Positions 54,607 through 63,812 of a DNA stretch of 64,000 bases are shown here, one piece after another. The translations under genes and the position numbers were made by a program. Origin of the DNA: Methylomonas montana (GTDB taxonomy: Bacteria; Pseudomonadota; Gammaproteobacteria; Methylococcales; Methylomonadaceae); NCBI RefSeq assembly GCF_030490285.1, contig NZ_CP129884.1, positions 62,001 to 126,000 on the forward strand, written 5' to 3'. Every line of letters starts with the position of its first letter. The stretch's first letter is position 1. The notes beneath the pieces were generated by a model. It saw only the letters and a program-made list of their open reading frames with translations, was not told the origin of the DNA and did not search any database.

Positions 54607-56211
54607 ATGCTAGCCAAACTCATCGTTTATTGCGCTTACTACTTGAAATCCGCCGATTGGTATCGCAGAGCTAAGCTGTTTTTCTACGACCTGCTCGAAA
54701 ATAGCCATAGCCGCAAAAAGAAATATTTCGACGCGACGATGATCGGCTTGCTGATTTTGAGCGTGATTTTTCTGATTTACGACATCGAACACGCAGACAG
54801 CAAGATGGGCGGCTATTTCGAGCTGGCGATACTAATGGTGTTCATTGTCGAATATTTAATCAGGGGTTGGATTTATTCCGACTCTTATAAAGTAATCATT
54901 GAGGAATACGAAAAAGCGCTGTATTTGAATCTGGATTTCAATCTAGCCGGCGTCTTTAAAAAAGCCGTTGTCCGGGATATCGAATATATCTCCTCGCCGT
55001 TCGCGATTATCGACATCCTGGCCATATTGCCCAGCTACCGGCCACTGGACATCTTGCGCATCTTCATCATCTTCCGGCTGTTTAAATTATTCCGTTATTC
55101 CGATAGCGCCAAATTGTTTGCCGACGCGCTAGCCAGCAAACGCTACGAGTTGGTCACGCTGCTGGTATTTACCTGTTTTCTGGTGTTTATCGCCAGTGTG
55201 TCGATTTACATGTTCGAATATCAAGCGGTCCGTAGCGGCATCCACAACCTGTTCGACGCCTTTTATTGGACCATCGTTACGCTGGCTACCGTGGGCTATG
55301 GCGACATTACGCCCCAAACCACCGGCGGCCGCTGGGTGACCATTTTCCTGATACTGGCCAGCCTGGGTGTGTTGTCGTTCTTCACCTCCATCCTGATCAC
55401 CGCGTTCAGCGAAAAAATGCTGTCGGTACGCGAAGGCAGGGTATATGCCGAGTTGGAACGTTACGACAACTTCATCATCATTTGCGGTTTCGGCCGGGTT
55501 GGTCAGGAAATCGCCCGGCATTTGCATAATGATCGGCAAAAGTTCGTGGTGATCGACAGGGTTCCGGCCAGGATAGCCTTGGCCAAGAAGCGCGGATATC
55601 TGGCGATCGAAAGCGACGCCAGCAACAATGAAGTATTGATCAATGCCGGTATTTGCCGGGGCGCCAGCGCCATTCTCTGTATTACCGGCGACGACGTGAT
55701 CAACGTTTACATTACCTTGACCAGTCGCCATTTGAATAAAGGTTTGCGTATCATTTCCCGCGCCAACCGCCACGACAATGTCAACAAACTGTATCAGGCC
55801 GGCGCGGATAATGTGATCAGGCCCTTCGAGATTGCCGGTTTGTTGGCGGCGGAATTCGTCGGCCAGCCCGTGGCCTTCGAGGCCATCTCCGGCATCCTGC
55901 ACAATCAGACCGAAATCGTGATGGAATCGGTATTGGTCAGCGAAAAATCGGCGCTCGACGATCAACAGATCGGCCAACTGGACTTGCAGCAACGCAAGCT
56001 GACCCTACTCGGCGTGATCAGCGATAACCCTATCCATTTGAAGCACAAGAATAAATACCAGGTCAAACAACAACACTTTTATTTCAATCCGGAAGCGCAA
56101 TTCATCCTGCGCCACGGCGACATGCTGGTATTGCTGGGCCGTAAATACGGCATCGATCATTTTCGCGACCAAGTGGAACAGCGCCGCTTATTTAGCAGGA
56201 AGCCTGCATGA
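54607..56211 (+). CDS. Voltage-gated-type potassium channel with a C-terminal RCK domain
   Basis: The 534-residue protein has six predicted membrane helices, the selectivity filter TVGYGD at 228-233, and an S4-like segment rich in Arg (ILRIFIIFRLFKLFRYSD). It continues into an RCK/TrkA-N domain (FIIICGFGRVGQEIARHLHN) and a TrkA-C-like end. This is the Kv-type bacterial channel plan with cytosolic ligand gating. The last codons (ATGA) overlap the RCK gene at 56208, whose product may complete the gating ring. Confidence 0.93.
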   Translation: MLAKLIVYCAYYLKSADWYRRAKLFFYDLLENSHSRKKKYFDATMIGLLILSVIFLIYDIEHADSKMGGYFELAILMVFIVEYLIRGWIYSDSYKVIIEEYEKALYLNLDFNLAGVFKKAVVRDIEYISSPFAIIDILAILPSYRPLDILRIFIIFRLFKLFRYSDSAKLFADALASKRYELVTLLVFTCFLVFIASVSIYMFEYQAVRSGIHNLFDAFYWTIVTLATVGYGDITPQTTGGRWVTIFLILASLGVLSFFTSILITAFSEKMLSVREGRVYAELERYDNFIIICGFGRVGQEIARHLHNDRQKFVVIDRVPARIALAKKRGYLAIESDASNNEVLINAGICRGASAILCITGDDVINVYITLTSRHLNKGLRIISRANRHDNVNKLYQAGADNVIRPFEIAGLLAAEFVGQPVAFEAISGILHNQTEIVMESVLVSEKSALDDQQIGQLDLQQRKLTLLGVISDNPIHLKHKNKYQVKQQHFYFNPEAQFILRHGDMLVLLGRKYGIDHFRDQVEQRRLFSRKPA

Positions 56212-56912
56212 AAAATATCGCCGTGTTCGGTTATAACCGGCTGTCGTTCGAGGCGATCAGCCGCCTGGATAAAGAACTCTATCAAATCACCGTGATCGAT
56301 CACGATCCGACCAAGGCCGCGCTGGCCCGCGAAAATGGCTTCGAAACTGCCAATATCGATTTCCGCAGCGACGACGATTTAAAGTTGGTCGGCATCGGCG
56401 CGCATATCGATACGCTGTTTTGCTTTTTCGATACGGATTCCGACAACGTGTTTCTGACTTTGTCGGCACGCGCCCTGGATAAGGAACTGAACATTGTCGC
56501 CATCGTCGATAGTCCGGAATCGGCCGAAAAGCTATTGGCGGCCGGCGCCAACAAGATCATCGACCCTTATGAAATCTGTGGTCGCAAGATTCACGACATG
56601 CTGAAAAGGCCGGACATCAACGATATTTTTGATCATACTGTATTCGGCAGGCACGACCTGCATCTGGCCGAGGTGACGATTCCGGAAAACAGCTATCTGG
56701 AGGACGCTCATGTCAACCAGCTGCAATTGAGTTCGCGGTACAATTTACTGCTGATCGGCATCGTCAACAAACAGATCAACGAGCAACTGCATTTCGTGAC
56801 CGAGGAATTCGACCGCCGCTTGAGCGTCGGCGATATTCTGGTCATTTTAGGCCCCTCACGGGAAATTAGAGCTTTCAAAAAAGACGTCGAAAATGAATTT
56901 TGTAAAATTTAG
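56208..56912 (+). CDS. TrkA-type RCK protein
   Basis: The 234-residue protein has an RCK_N Rossmann domain (NIAVFGYNRLSFEAISRLDK, VIDHDPTKAALARENGFE) and a TrkA-C domain (DLHLAEVTIPENSYLEDAHV). There is no membrane part. It is thus a soluble regulator, most simply a partner of the channel just upstream. The first motif, GYNRLS, departs from the usual GxGxxG, so nucleotide binding may be altered. It overlaps dsbB by 20 bp. Confidence 0.9.
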   Translation: MKNIAVFGYNRLSFEAISRLDKELYQITVIDHDPTKAALARENGFETANIDFRSDDDLKLVGIGAHIDTLFCFFDTDSDNVFLTLSARALDKELNIVAIVDSPESAEKLLAAGANKIIDPYEICGRKIHDMLKRPDINDIFDHTVFGRHDLHLAEVTIPENSYLEDAHVNQLQLSSRYNLLLIGIVNKQINEQLHFVTEEFDRRLSVGDILVILGPSREIRAFKKDVENEFCKI

Positions 56913-57390
56913 TCCGCGTATCTGTTTTTTTCTGGGCTTTGCCGCTTGCGCATCCTTGCTGGCGACCGGCGCGTATTTACAGTTTGTCGAAGAACTGGAG
57001 CCTTGCCCGCTGTGCATTTCGCAGCGACTAGCCATCCTGGCCACCGGCGTGGTGTTTTTGCTGGCCGCGCTGCATAACCGAGGGCGTAAAGTCTATGCAG
57101 TTTTGAGTGCACTTATTGCGTTGATTGGTGCCAGTATTTCGGCGCGTCATGTCTGGCTGCAACATTTGCCGCCCGAGGAAGTACCGGAATGCAGTCCCGG
57201 TCTGGAATATGTGTTTCAACATTTTCCCCTGGCCGACACCGTCAAATTAATGCTGACTGGCACCGGCGAATGCGCCAAGGTCGATTGGACTTTGCTGGGA
57301 TTGAGTATTCCAGCCTGGACCTTGTTCGCGTTTGTGTTGTTGGCGGGTTGGGGCATGTTGCAATTTTTTTACAAGACTGACAGTCGTTAG
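56893..57390 (+). CDS. dsbB: Disulfide bond formation protein DsbB
   Basis: The 165-residue protein has four membrane helices and two periplasmic cysteine pairs: C38-P-L-C41 in ELEPCPLCISQRLAI, and C100 with C127. It reoxidises DsbA and passes electrons to quinone. The conserved Arg next to the first pair (SQRLAIL) is present. It is the last gene in the overlapping run; no dsbA is in the window. Confidence 0.94.
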   Translation: MNFVKFSPRICFFLGFAACASLLATGAYLQFVEELEPCPLCISQRLAILATGVVFLLAALHNRGRKVYAVLSALIALIGASISARHVWLQHLPPEEVPECSPGLEYVFQHFPLADTVKLMLTGTGECAKVDWTLLGLSIPAWTLFAFVLLAGWGMLQFFYKTDSR

Positions 57391-57773
57391 TCGGGCAAGC
57401 CGCTCACCAAAGGTGCCGGGCTTGGAAATGGGCCGAGATGCCTAAATCGGTGCAGCTATCCGACAGCCACTGCATCGGATCGATACAGTCCGGCAACAGG
57501 TTATGCACAAAAACGGGGCAAGACATTTTCGACTTGTCAATCGGTGCCAGCAATAATTAACACAGATTAATTTTGTTCATAAGTCATTGATTTTTAAAGG
57601 TTCAATGATTTGGCTGAAATTTACGCAATTTAACAAATTTGCAATAAAAACCGATACTAAGCATAGCCTTCAAAACGCAATCCACAGAGTTATCCACAGC
57701 TTTTGTGGGTAACTTGGATTCCTCAATCTAGTTAAAGACTTAGCGGCGCAATATCAAAAAAACATCATCATAC
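57391..57773. other. Intergenic region with a DnaA-box cluster
   Basis: Two exact DnaA boxes are present: TTATGCACA (57501-57509) and TTATCCACA (57690-57698). TGTGGGTAA (57704-57712, reverse) is one base off, and an AT-rich part (about 57555-57660) lies between. The cluster is followed 62 bp later by priA. It may be a regulatory site of DnaA, a secondary origin-like element or the origin itself. Confidence 0.6.
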
Positions 57774-59978
57774 ATGCCTAATTGTGAAGCCTCCCGCAAA
57801 TTGATTTTTAAAATTGCGGTGCCTGTTCCGCTGGATAGGCTGTTCGATTATCTTGCGCCAACTGGCTGTCATCCGGCCGGATTACAGCCGGGAATCAGGA
57901 TATTGGTGCCATTCGGCAAACGCACGCAAGTGGGCGTGTTATTGGCTATCGAGGACAGTTCGGCAGTCGATAGCGAGCGCCTGAAACAAGCCATCGAAAT
58001 TCTGGATGAGAAACCACTGTTATCGGAACGGGATTTACGCCTGTTGCATTGGGCTAGCCGTTATTATCACCATCCGCTCGGCGAAGTGCTGGCGGCGGCG
58101 TTTCCGGTAGCGCTTCGCCAAGGCCGGCCGGCACTGTTGCAACGGCAGCGATTTTTCGGCCTCACCCCGCAAGGTCTGCAAACCTTACCGGAACAGTTAC
58201 GGCGCTCGATCAAACAGCAAGCCTTATTGGCTTTACTGCAAGCTGCGGGCAGCGCTATTCCCAGCGCCGCGCTGATCGAGCATAAGCCGGCATTGAAGGC
58301 CTTGCTGGAAAAAGGCCTGGTGATAGAACAAGAATCCGCGCCAGCCACACGCTATGTCGCTTCGACTGCCTTGCCTGCCAATCCGGAGCAACAAGTGGCG
58401 ATAGACGCGGTGGTTGCCAATCTGGGTCGGTTTGCGGTGTCATTGCTGGAGGGCGTGACCGGCAGCGGTAAGACCGAAGTGTATATGCAAGTCATCGCCA
58501 AGGTGCTGGAGCAAGGCAAGCAGGTATTGGTATTACTCCCGGAAATCAGCCTGACACCGCAATTGGAGCAACGCTTTCAACAGCGTTTTGCTGTGAACAT
58601 GGTGTCCACCCATTCCAAATTGACCGACAAGCAGCGTTTGCAAGCCTGGCTAAGCATGCAACAGGGGCAGGCGGCGATCATGCTCGGCACTCGCTCGGCC
58701 TTGTTCACACCGTTAAAACGGCCCGGCCTGATTATTCTCGACGAAGAGCACGACGCTTCCTTCAAGCAACAGGAGGGCTTCCGCTTTTCCGCACGCGATG
58801 TGGCGATAACCCGAGCCAAGGGTTTGGGCATTCCGGTGCTGCTGGGCTCGGCGACGCCGTCGCTGGAGAGCATGGCGAATGGTAGCCAGGGCCGTTATCA
58901 ATTGCTGCATTTACCCAATCGGGCCGGCAACGCCTCGGCGCCGAGCTTCCAGTTGCTGGATATCCGCAACAAACGCATGCAAGCCGGCTTATCGGAGCCG
59001 CTGCTCGCCGAAATCCAAACCACGTTGGCTAAAAATCAACAAGCGCTGATCTTCCTGAATCGGCGCGGCTATGCGCCGGTACAGATTTGCCATGGCTGCG
59101 GCTGGGTATCGCGCTGCCGGCGCTGCGACGCCAATCTGGTGATTCACGCCGCCGAACGCCTGCTGCGTTGCCATCATTGCGGTAGCGAACAGCCCTTGCC
59201 CAAGCAATGTCCGGCCTGCAAGACTGGGGAGTTGCAAGCGCTGGGTCTGGGCACCGAACGCATCGAACAGACTCTGGAAGCTTTGTTTCCGGACAAGGTT
59301 ATCGTGCGCCTGGACCGGGACACCACTCAGCGCAAAGGCTCCTTGGAAACTTATCTTGAGCAAATTCACGAAGGCCGGGCCGATATTATTCTGGGCACGC
59401 AAATGCTGGCCAAGGGCCACCATTTCCCGGCGGTAACGCTGGTGGCAATTTTGGATATCGATAGCGGACTGTTCAGCATCGACTATCACGGCAGCGAAAG
59501 GCTGGCGCAATTGATTGTTCAGGTGGCAGGTCGGGCCGGCCGCGCCGATCAGCCTGGTAAAGTAATATTGCAAACCCGGCACCCACAACATCCTTTGCTC
59601 GACACCTTATTAAGCCAAGGTTATCGGGCTTTCGCGCAAACTGCGCTCGACGAGCGGTGCCAGGCCGGCTTGCCGCCTTTCAGCCATCAAGCATTGCTCA
59701 GGGTGCAAGCCGGCAAGGCCGAAGTGCCGCAACAATTTTTACAGGCTGTTTGCCAGATGATCGTCGAGTTGAATCCGGGTAAAGTTCAGGTATTGGGCCC
59801 GGTGACGGCGCCGATGGCCAGACGCGCGGGTTTGTTCCGTTTCCAGTTGCTGTTGCAGAGTCCGCAGCGCAAGGAATTGCACCATTTGCTGGATCGGCTG
59901 CTACCTGCGATTTATGCGTTGAAAGAATCCAAAAAGGTGCGCTGGTCGCTGGATGTCGATCCGCTGGATTTGTACTAG
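57774..59978 (+). CDS. priA: Primosomal helicase PriA
   Basis: The 734-residue protein has the N-terminal DNA-binding domain (IAVPVPLDRLFDYLAP-like start). It has helicase motifs with Walker A GVTGSGKTEVYMQV and DEEH (IILDEEHDASFKQQEG), and a Cys-rich zinc insert (CHGCGWVSRCRRCDANLV, CHHCG, CPACKTGEL). The end is LDVDPLDLY. It restarts stalled replication forks by loading the primosome. The DnaA boxes lie immediately before it. It is a complete gene of usual length. Confidence 0.97.
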   Translation: MPNCEASRKLIFKIAVPVPLDRLFDYLAPTGCHPAGLQPGIRILVPFGKRTQVGVLLAIEDSSAVDSERLKQAIEILDEKPLLSERDLRLLHWASRYYHHPLGEVLAAAFPVALRQGRPALLQRQRFFGLTPQGLQTLPEQLRRSIKQQALLALLQAAGSAIPSAALIEHKPALKALLEKGLVIEQESAPATRYVASTALPANPEQQVAIDAVVANLGRFAVSLLEGVTGSGKTEVYMQVIAKVLEQGKQVLVLLPEISLTPQLEQRFQQRFAVNMVSTHSKLTDKQRLQAWLSMQQGQAAIMLGTRSALFTPLKRPGLIILDEEHDASFKQQEGFRFSARDVAITRAKGLGIPVLLGSATPSLESMANGSQGRYQLLHLPNRAGNASAPSFQLLDIRNKRMQAGLSEPLLAEIQTTLAKNQQALIFLNRRGYAPVQICHGCGWVSRCRRCDANLVIHAAERLLRCHHCGSEQPLPKQCPACKTGELQALGLGTERIEQTLEALFPDKVIVRLDRDTTQRKGSLETYLEQIHEGRADIILGTQMLAKGHHFPAVTLVAILDIDSGLFSIDYHGSERLAQLIVQVAGRAGRADQPGKVILQTRHPQHPLLDTLLSQGYRAFAQTALDERCQAGLPPFSHQALLRVQAGKAEVPQQFLQAVCQMIVELNPGKVQVLGPVTAPMARRAGLFRFQLLLQSPQRKELHHLLDRLLPAIYALKESKKVRWSLDVDPLDLY

Positions 59979-60152
59979 CCAAGTTCGCCGAAATCCGGCT
60001 AATTTCGTTCGGTTTATGTAATAATTCCCGCCTTTTGCGAAGGATCGCAGCTAACCCCATAGACATCTGAATCGGTAACCCTGAGCAGTAGAATTGCACG
60101 GTTGCAAATTAGGTGCCTATGCCTATAACTAAAATAAAGCAGGTATATTTCA

Positions 60153-60905
60153 ATGTGTTGGAGTGGAGAAGCGTCAGGCGTTTTGGCTGCCGCCGGTTTA
60201 ACGACCGCCGTTTATGTTGCGTACAAGGGCGAATCCAAGGAGCTATGGATTCCATTAACCTATTTTGCCTTGATGGAGCTGCTGCAAGCGGCAACTTATG
60301 TGTATATCAATTTATGTGATAACCCCAATAATCAGGTACTGACTTTGCTTGGTTATCTACATATCGCATTTCAACCGTTTTTCGTGAATATGGTGGCGAT
60401 GTATTTCATCCCGGAAAGCGTCAAACTCAAAATCAGAACTACCGTTTATACCTTGTGCGCGATCAGCTCGCTGGCGATGTTGATCAAGATGTATCCGTTC
60501 GCTTGGGCCGGCGAGTGCGTGCCCGGCACTGAGGGTTTCTGCGGCGCGCAAACCTGTTCGGTGTCCGGCGCTTGGCACATAGCCTGGCAAATGCCTTTGA
60601 ACGGTTTGATGTCTCAGCCTGTGACTTGGTTGTTTGGTTTTAACTGGGGTTTACATGCCTTCGCTTATATTTTGGCGGCGTTTTATTTGCCTCTGATGTA
60701 CGGTTCCTGGCGTTTCGTGGCGTTTCACTATTTGATCGGGCCTTGGATTTCCGACGTCACCACCGACGATCCAAATGAATATTGCGCGGTTTGGTGCCTG
60801 TTCTCGATCGCGCTGTGTGTATCGGTGATTAAGACCCCGATCAGAAAGCATTTGCACGTCAAGAAATGGCCATTCTATCAACGCGAAGTGGGCGACAGCC
60901 TGTAA
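60153..60905 (+). CDS. Multi-pass membrane protein (I think DUF5765)
   Basis: The 250-residue protein is very hydrophobic with about seven helices, starting MCWSGEASGVLAAAGLTTAV and with a conserved-looking loop containing ECVPGTEGFCGAQTCSVSGA with four Cys. I recall this family as DUF5765, found in several methylotrophs and other proteobacteria, without known function. The first helix resembles 7TM proteins of the opsin-like type in size, but no retinal Lys can be named. The nitroreductase gene starts 4 bp after its stop. Confidence 0.75.
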   Translation: MCWSGEASGVLAAAGLTTAVYVAYKGESKELWIPLTYFALMELLQAATYVYINLCDNPNNQVLTLLGYLHIAFQPFFVNMVAMYFIPESVKLKIRTTVYTLCAISSLAMLIKMYPFAWAGECVPGTEGFCGAQTCSVSGAWHIAWQMPLNGLMSQPVTWLFGFNWGLHAFAYILAAFYLPLMYGSWRFVAFHYLIGPWISDVTTDDPNEYCAVWCLFSIALCVSVIKTPIRKHLHVKKWPFYQREVGDSL

Positions 60906-60909
60906 GCTT

Positions 60910-61581
60910 ATGACTATCAATAAACAAGAAATTCTCGACGCTTTTGGGTTTCGCCACGCTTGCAAGGAATTCGACGCCGAGCGCAAAATCGACGCCGACG
61001 ATTTCGAGTTTATTCTGGAAATAGCGCGCTTATCGCCCAGTTCCTTCGGTCTGGAGCCTTGGCAGTTTCTGGTGGTGCAGAATCCGGACTTGCGCGAGAA
61101 ACTGCGTCAATACACCTGGGGTGGGCAAAAGCAACTGCCCACCGCCAGCCATGTCGTGCTGACGTTGGTCCGCAAGAGCTATTTCATGCGTTACGACAGC
61201 GAGTATCTGTATCGCCTGATGCGCGAAGTACAAAAGTTTCCCGAAGATCAGGCAAAAACCCGTACCGCAGTGATAGAGAAGTTTCAGCGTAGCGATTTTA
61301 ATTTGCTGGAATCGGAGCGAGCGATCACCGACTGGGCGACTCGGCAGACTTATCTGCCGCTGGCCAATATGATGACCGCTGCGGCGATGATAGGCATCGA
61401 TTCTTGCCCTATAGAAGGTTTCGAGCGCACAGATTTGGAGCGGGTGTTAGCGGAAGCAGCCGATGTCAATCTGGAACACTGGTCGGTCGCCTATCTGCTT
61501 GCCTTTGGCTACCGGAAGAATCCGCCAGCGCGGCCGAAAACCCGGCAGGAACGTGACGCGGTGGTGCGCTGGCTGGATTAG
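60910..61581 (+). CDS. Nitroreductase-family NAD(P)H:FMN oxidoreductase
   Basis: The 223-residue protein has the nitroreductase landmarks: FRHACKEFDAERKI, LSPSSFGLEPWQFLVV with FMN contacts, and LANMMTAAAMIGIDSCPIEG followed by the GYRKNPPARPKTR tail. It should bind FMN and work as a homodimer; the natural substrate is usually a quinone or flavin. It is 4 bp downstream of the membrane protein gene and its last four bases overlap the convergent NlpC/P60 gene. Confidence 0.92.
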   Translation: MTINKQEILDAFGFRHACKEFDAERKIDADDFEFILEIARLSPSSFGLEPWQFLVVQNPDLREKLRQYTWGGQKQLPTASHVVLTLVRKSYFMRYDSEYLYRLMREVQKFPEDQAKTRTAVIEKFQRSDFNLLESERAITDWATRQTYLPLANMMTAAAMIGIDSCPIEGFERTDLERVLAEAADVNLEHWSVAYLLAFGYRKNPPARPKTRQERDAVVRWLD

Positions 61582-62135
61582 TTCAGCCGGCAGCTGGTCT
61601 TGTCGATATCGTTCAGGGATAGCGAATATCGTGCTTGTGGGCGGCGGACGCCAATGAAGCGCTCCCGCCAATAGGGCTGCCTTAAATCCGACACCATCAC
61701 CCGGCCGGTGTGAGCGCTGGGAGCATGCACGAAATGTTCGTCGCCGACATAAATACCGACATGCGAAAACGGCCGGTCGGTAGTGAAAAACAACAGGTCG
61801 CCGGGTTGGCGCTGCTCGGGTTGCACCGCCGGCAATTGCCTGGCTAAGGACTGAGTGTCTCGCGGTAAACGCACCCCCTGGCGGTTATAGACGTAGTACA
61901 CTAAACCGCTGCAATCGAAGCCCTGGCTGGGCGATTCCCCGCCGTACACATAAGGTTTACCCTGCAATTGCAGCGCTTCGCTAGCGGCAATCTGGTTGCC
62001 GCCCTCGGCTGCGGGTAAGGCTGTAATAGGTGTTTTTTCGTTACTGGCGCAGCCGGTAAGCTGGCTAATTAACACAGCCGCCAACAACTGACTCAGCAGT
62101 AAAAAAGTTCGGCAGTGAGTGCGAAAAATGGACAT
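61578..62135 (-). CDS. NlpC/P60-family lipoprotein endopeptidase
   Basis: I chose the ATG at 62135 (185 residues), which gives a clean lipoprotein signal LLAAVLISQLTGC; an ATG eight codons earlier is possible. The NlpC/P60 domain has the nucleophile in FDCSGLVYYVYNRQG, the His in FSHVGIYVGD and the third polar residue in FVHAPS. It should cleave peptidoglycan stem peptides while anchored in the outer membrane, like MepS (Spr). Confidence 0.93.
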   Translation of the reverse strand: MSIFRTHCRTFLLLSQLLAAVLISQLTGCASNEKTPITALPAAEGGNQIAASEALQLQGKPYVYGGESPSQGFDCSGLVYYVYNRQGVRLPRDTQSLARQLPAVQPEQRQPGDLLFFTTDRPFSHVGIYVGDEHFVHAPSAHTGRVMVSDLRQPYWRERFIGVRRPQARYSLSLNDIDKTSCRLN

Positions 62136-62312
62136 CGGTGTTATCGACAACAAAATCATCAGTTTGCATATTATAGACAGCCTATTTGTCGCGCGCGCTG
62201 TTTATTGCATATCCCACTCCAAACCGGTCCTCCATTCCGATACGATTAAGCTAGGGGTGAACGACGGCTATTGAAAATGGCGAATTGTGCAGTCGACCCG
62301 ACCGCCTAACTT

Positions 62313-62329
62313 GGCATAACGCTTATGCC
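62313..62329. repeat. Perfect 17-bp palindrome
   Basis: GGCATAA-CGC-TTATGCC lies at the left edge of the 21-bp tandem repeat. It is not followed by a T-run. Confidence 0.5.
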
Positions 62330-62616
62330 TGGGCGGCTTTCGCCGTCGCCCCGAAGGCTTACTCGGCATCGAAGGGGCACTTCGGAAGATCGGCGGGATA
62401 CTTCCGAAGTACCCCTTAGACCTTCCGGGCGACCTCGTCGAGTTTCCGAAGTACCCCGGCGATATTCGTAAGTACCCGGTCGATCTTTTGTTCATCCACG
62501 CCGACCTTTTTAGGTTCCAAGTCGATCTTCCGCTAATCCAGGTCGAGTTTTTTAAGTATCAAGCCAATGCTAGGTACTATCAGGCCGATTATTTGAGAGT
62601 CCAAGTAAGGCGAAAC
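62323..62616 (-). repeat. Degenerate 21-bp tandem repeat, about 14 units
   Basis: Unit starts can be placed every 21 bp from 62323 to 62596 with no slip in register. The clearest units start at 62407, 62449 and 62470 (AAGTACC then GGYCGAT or a variant, then TT and a final G/T). Units drift strongly at both ends. The period equals seven codons. Confidence 0.75.
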
Positions 62617-62721
62617 GGGAAATAAACTATCATCCGCTATCGAAGCGTTAGTGCTGGACCGGCGGGTGTCGACCCCTTTGAGACATTCGGATATAGATTT
62701 AAACATCCCAATAGCGGTCAT
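62323..62721 (-). pseudogene. Decayed heptad-repeat (coiled-coil-like) gene
   Basis: In the minus-strand frame starting at ATG 62721 the tandem repeat reads as seven-residue units with a regular Leu/Ile/Val pattern, for example GLILKKLD, QKIDRVLTNIA and GVLRKLDEVARKV. Three stop codons interrupt that same frame, at 62535-62533, 62418-62416 and 62361-62359, while the repeat register is kept across them. I read this as a former coiled-coil coding region now decaying. The first 62 codons, ending with the first stop, could still be translated. No name can be given. It lies 20 bp downstream of the AT-rich gene at 62742. Confidence 0.55.
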
Positions 62722-62741
62722 TTGAATGGTAACCTCTGATT

Positions 62742-63812
62742 TTACCGACCTACGCCGCTTTCCGCACGGGGTCGGCGGGATGATTGGGCGGGTTTAGCTT
62801 GATTTATTTTATTTACGAGAATGTTTTGCTGCTGCTGAGTAATTAGTAGTTCTTTTAATATCTGAGTTTGCTCTGCCGCGATCTTACTATCATTTTCTTT
62901 TTGATTGAGCGATAAGCTATTTGACTTTTCGGACTGTTTGGACTCTTCAATTGAATGATATAGAGAGTAAGCGCTTACCCCTAATGATAAAACACCGACT
63001 ATTACTGATAATGCCAATGTCCACATAGCTATGTGAATATTTTTTTCCTGGCTTTTTTCATCCTGTTTTTGTTTTAATCTAATGTCGATTAAAGCACTTG
63101 TTACAGCATCGTTGATGCCTCCAATCAAAGTAGCCATTGTGTTTGTCGTTTCATTAAGTGAATCAACTCTTTTGGTTTGCTCAATTACTGCCGTTAATAC
63201 CTTTTTAATTGGCATATTTGCATAATCGATCTTAGGCATTGAAATAGAAGGACCGCTGATCGACAAGTTGCCCGCGACCATTGCTTGTAGTCGTTTGGTA
63301 GTATCCGCATTCTTTATAAAAAGTCCTTTTGTGTATTCTGAAATATCCCCTCCCAATTTATCTATTATTTTTTTTGTAAAATCTCTATTTTCAGCGATTT
63401 GTATCCGGATTATACTAGCAAGCTTGGCTGTAGGATCTAGTGGATTATTATTGTCATCAGTGCTGATTTCTTGTTTATCGTTTTCTAAAAAAGTCTTCGC
63501 AAATAATTGAATATCTCTTTCGGTAAGTTTATTCCCTTCAATAGCATTTAAAGACGTGTCTGGTTGTTTACCATCAATTGTTGAATCTGTTGCTACCGCA
63601 AGCAATAGAGATTTGACTAATTCGTTATCACTGATTTCTAGATTTGGTGATATTTTGGTTAGGACCCCTACTGACAGATACCCAGTTTTTATTTTCAAGA
63701 TACCTAAATTTTCAGTCTTTAAAGTAAAAGGCGGGGGAGCGCCAGGTATAGAAAGTGTTTTTTTGGGAGTTGCTCCGCTTATGAAGTTTTCTTTTTCTGA
63801 CATATTGGTCAT
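62742..63812 (-). CDS. Hypothetical membrane-anchored protein, AT-rich
   Basis: I chose the ATG at 63812 (356 residues); an in-frame TTG at 63866 is less likely. The N-terminal 250 residues are polar, then one hydrophobic segment (about 265-290, TLALSVIVGVLSLGVSAYSL), then a coiled-coil-like C-terminus rich in Gln, Asn, Lys and Glu (SKIAAEQTQILKELLITQQQ). The last 18 residues (AKPAQSSRRPRAESGVGR) are GC-rich and look added from another source. The rest is strongly AT-rich, unlike the window. I do not recognise the family; phage-defence or structural roles are possible but not supported. Confidence 0.65.
   Translation of the reverse strand: MTNMSEKENFISGATPKKTLSIPGAPPPFTLKTENLGILKIKTGYLSVGVLTKISPNLEISDNELVKSLLLAVATDSTIDGKQPDTSLNAIEGNKLTERDIQLFAKTFLENDKQEISTDDNNNPLDPTAKLASIIRIQIAENRDFTKKIIDKLGGDISEYTKGLFIKNADTTKRLQAMVAGNLSISGPSISMPKIDYANMPIKKVLTAVIEQTKRVDSLNETTNTMATLIGGINDAVTSALIDIRLKQKQDEKSQEKNIHIAMWTLALSVIVGVLSLGVSAYSLYHSIEESKQSEKSNSLSLNQKENDSKIAAEQTQILKELLITQQQQNILVNKINQAKPAQSSRRPRAESGVGR

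Noticed and set aside
62323-62616. 21-bp repeat as a CRISPR array
   Set aside because: Units are contiguous and degenerate with no spacers, so it is a tandem repeat.
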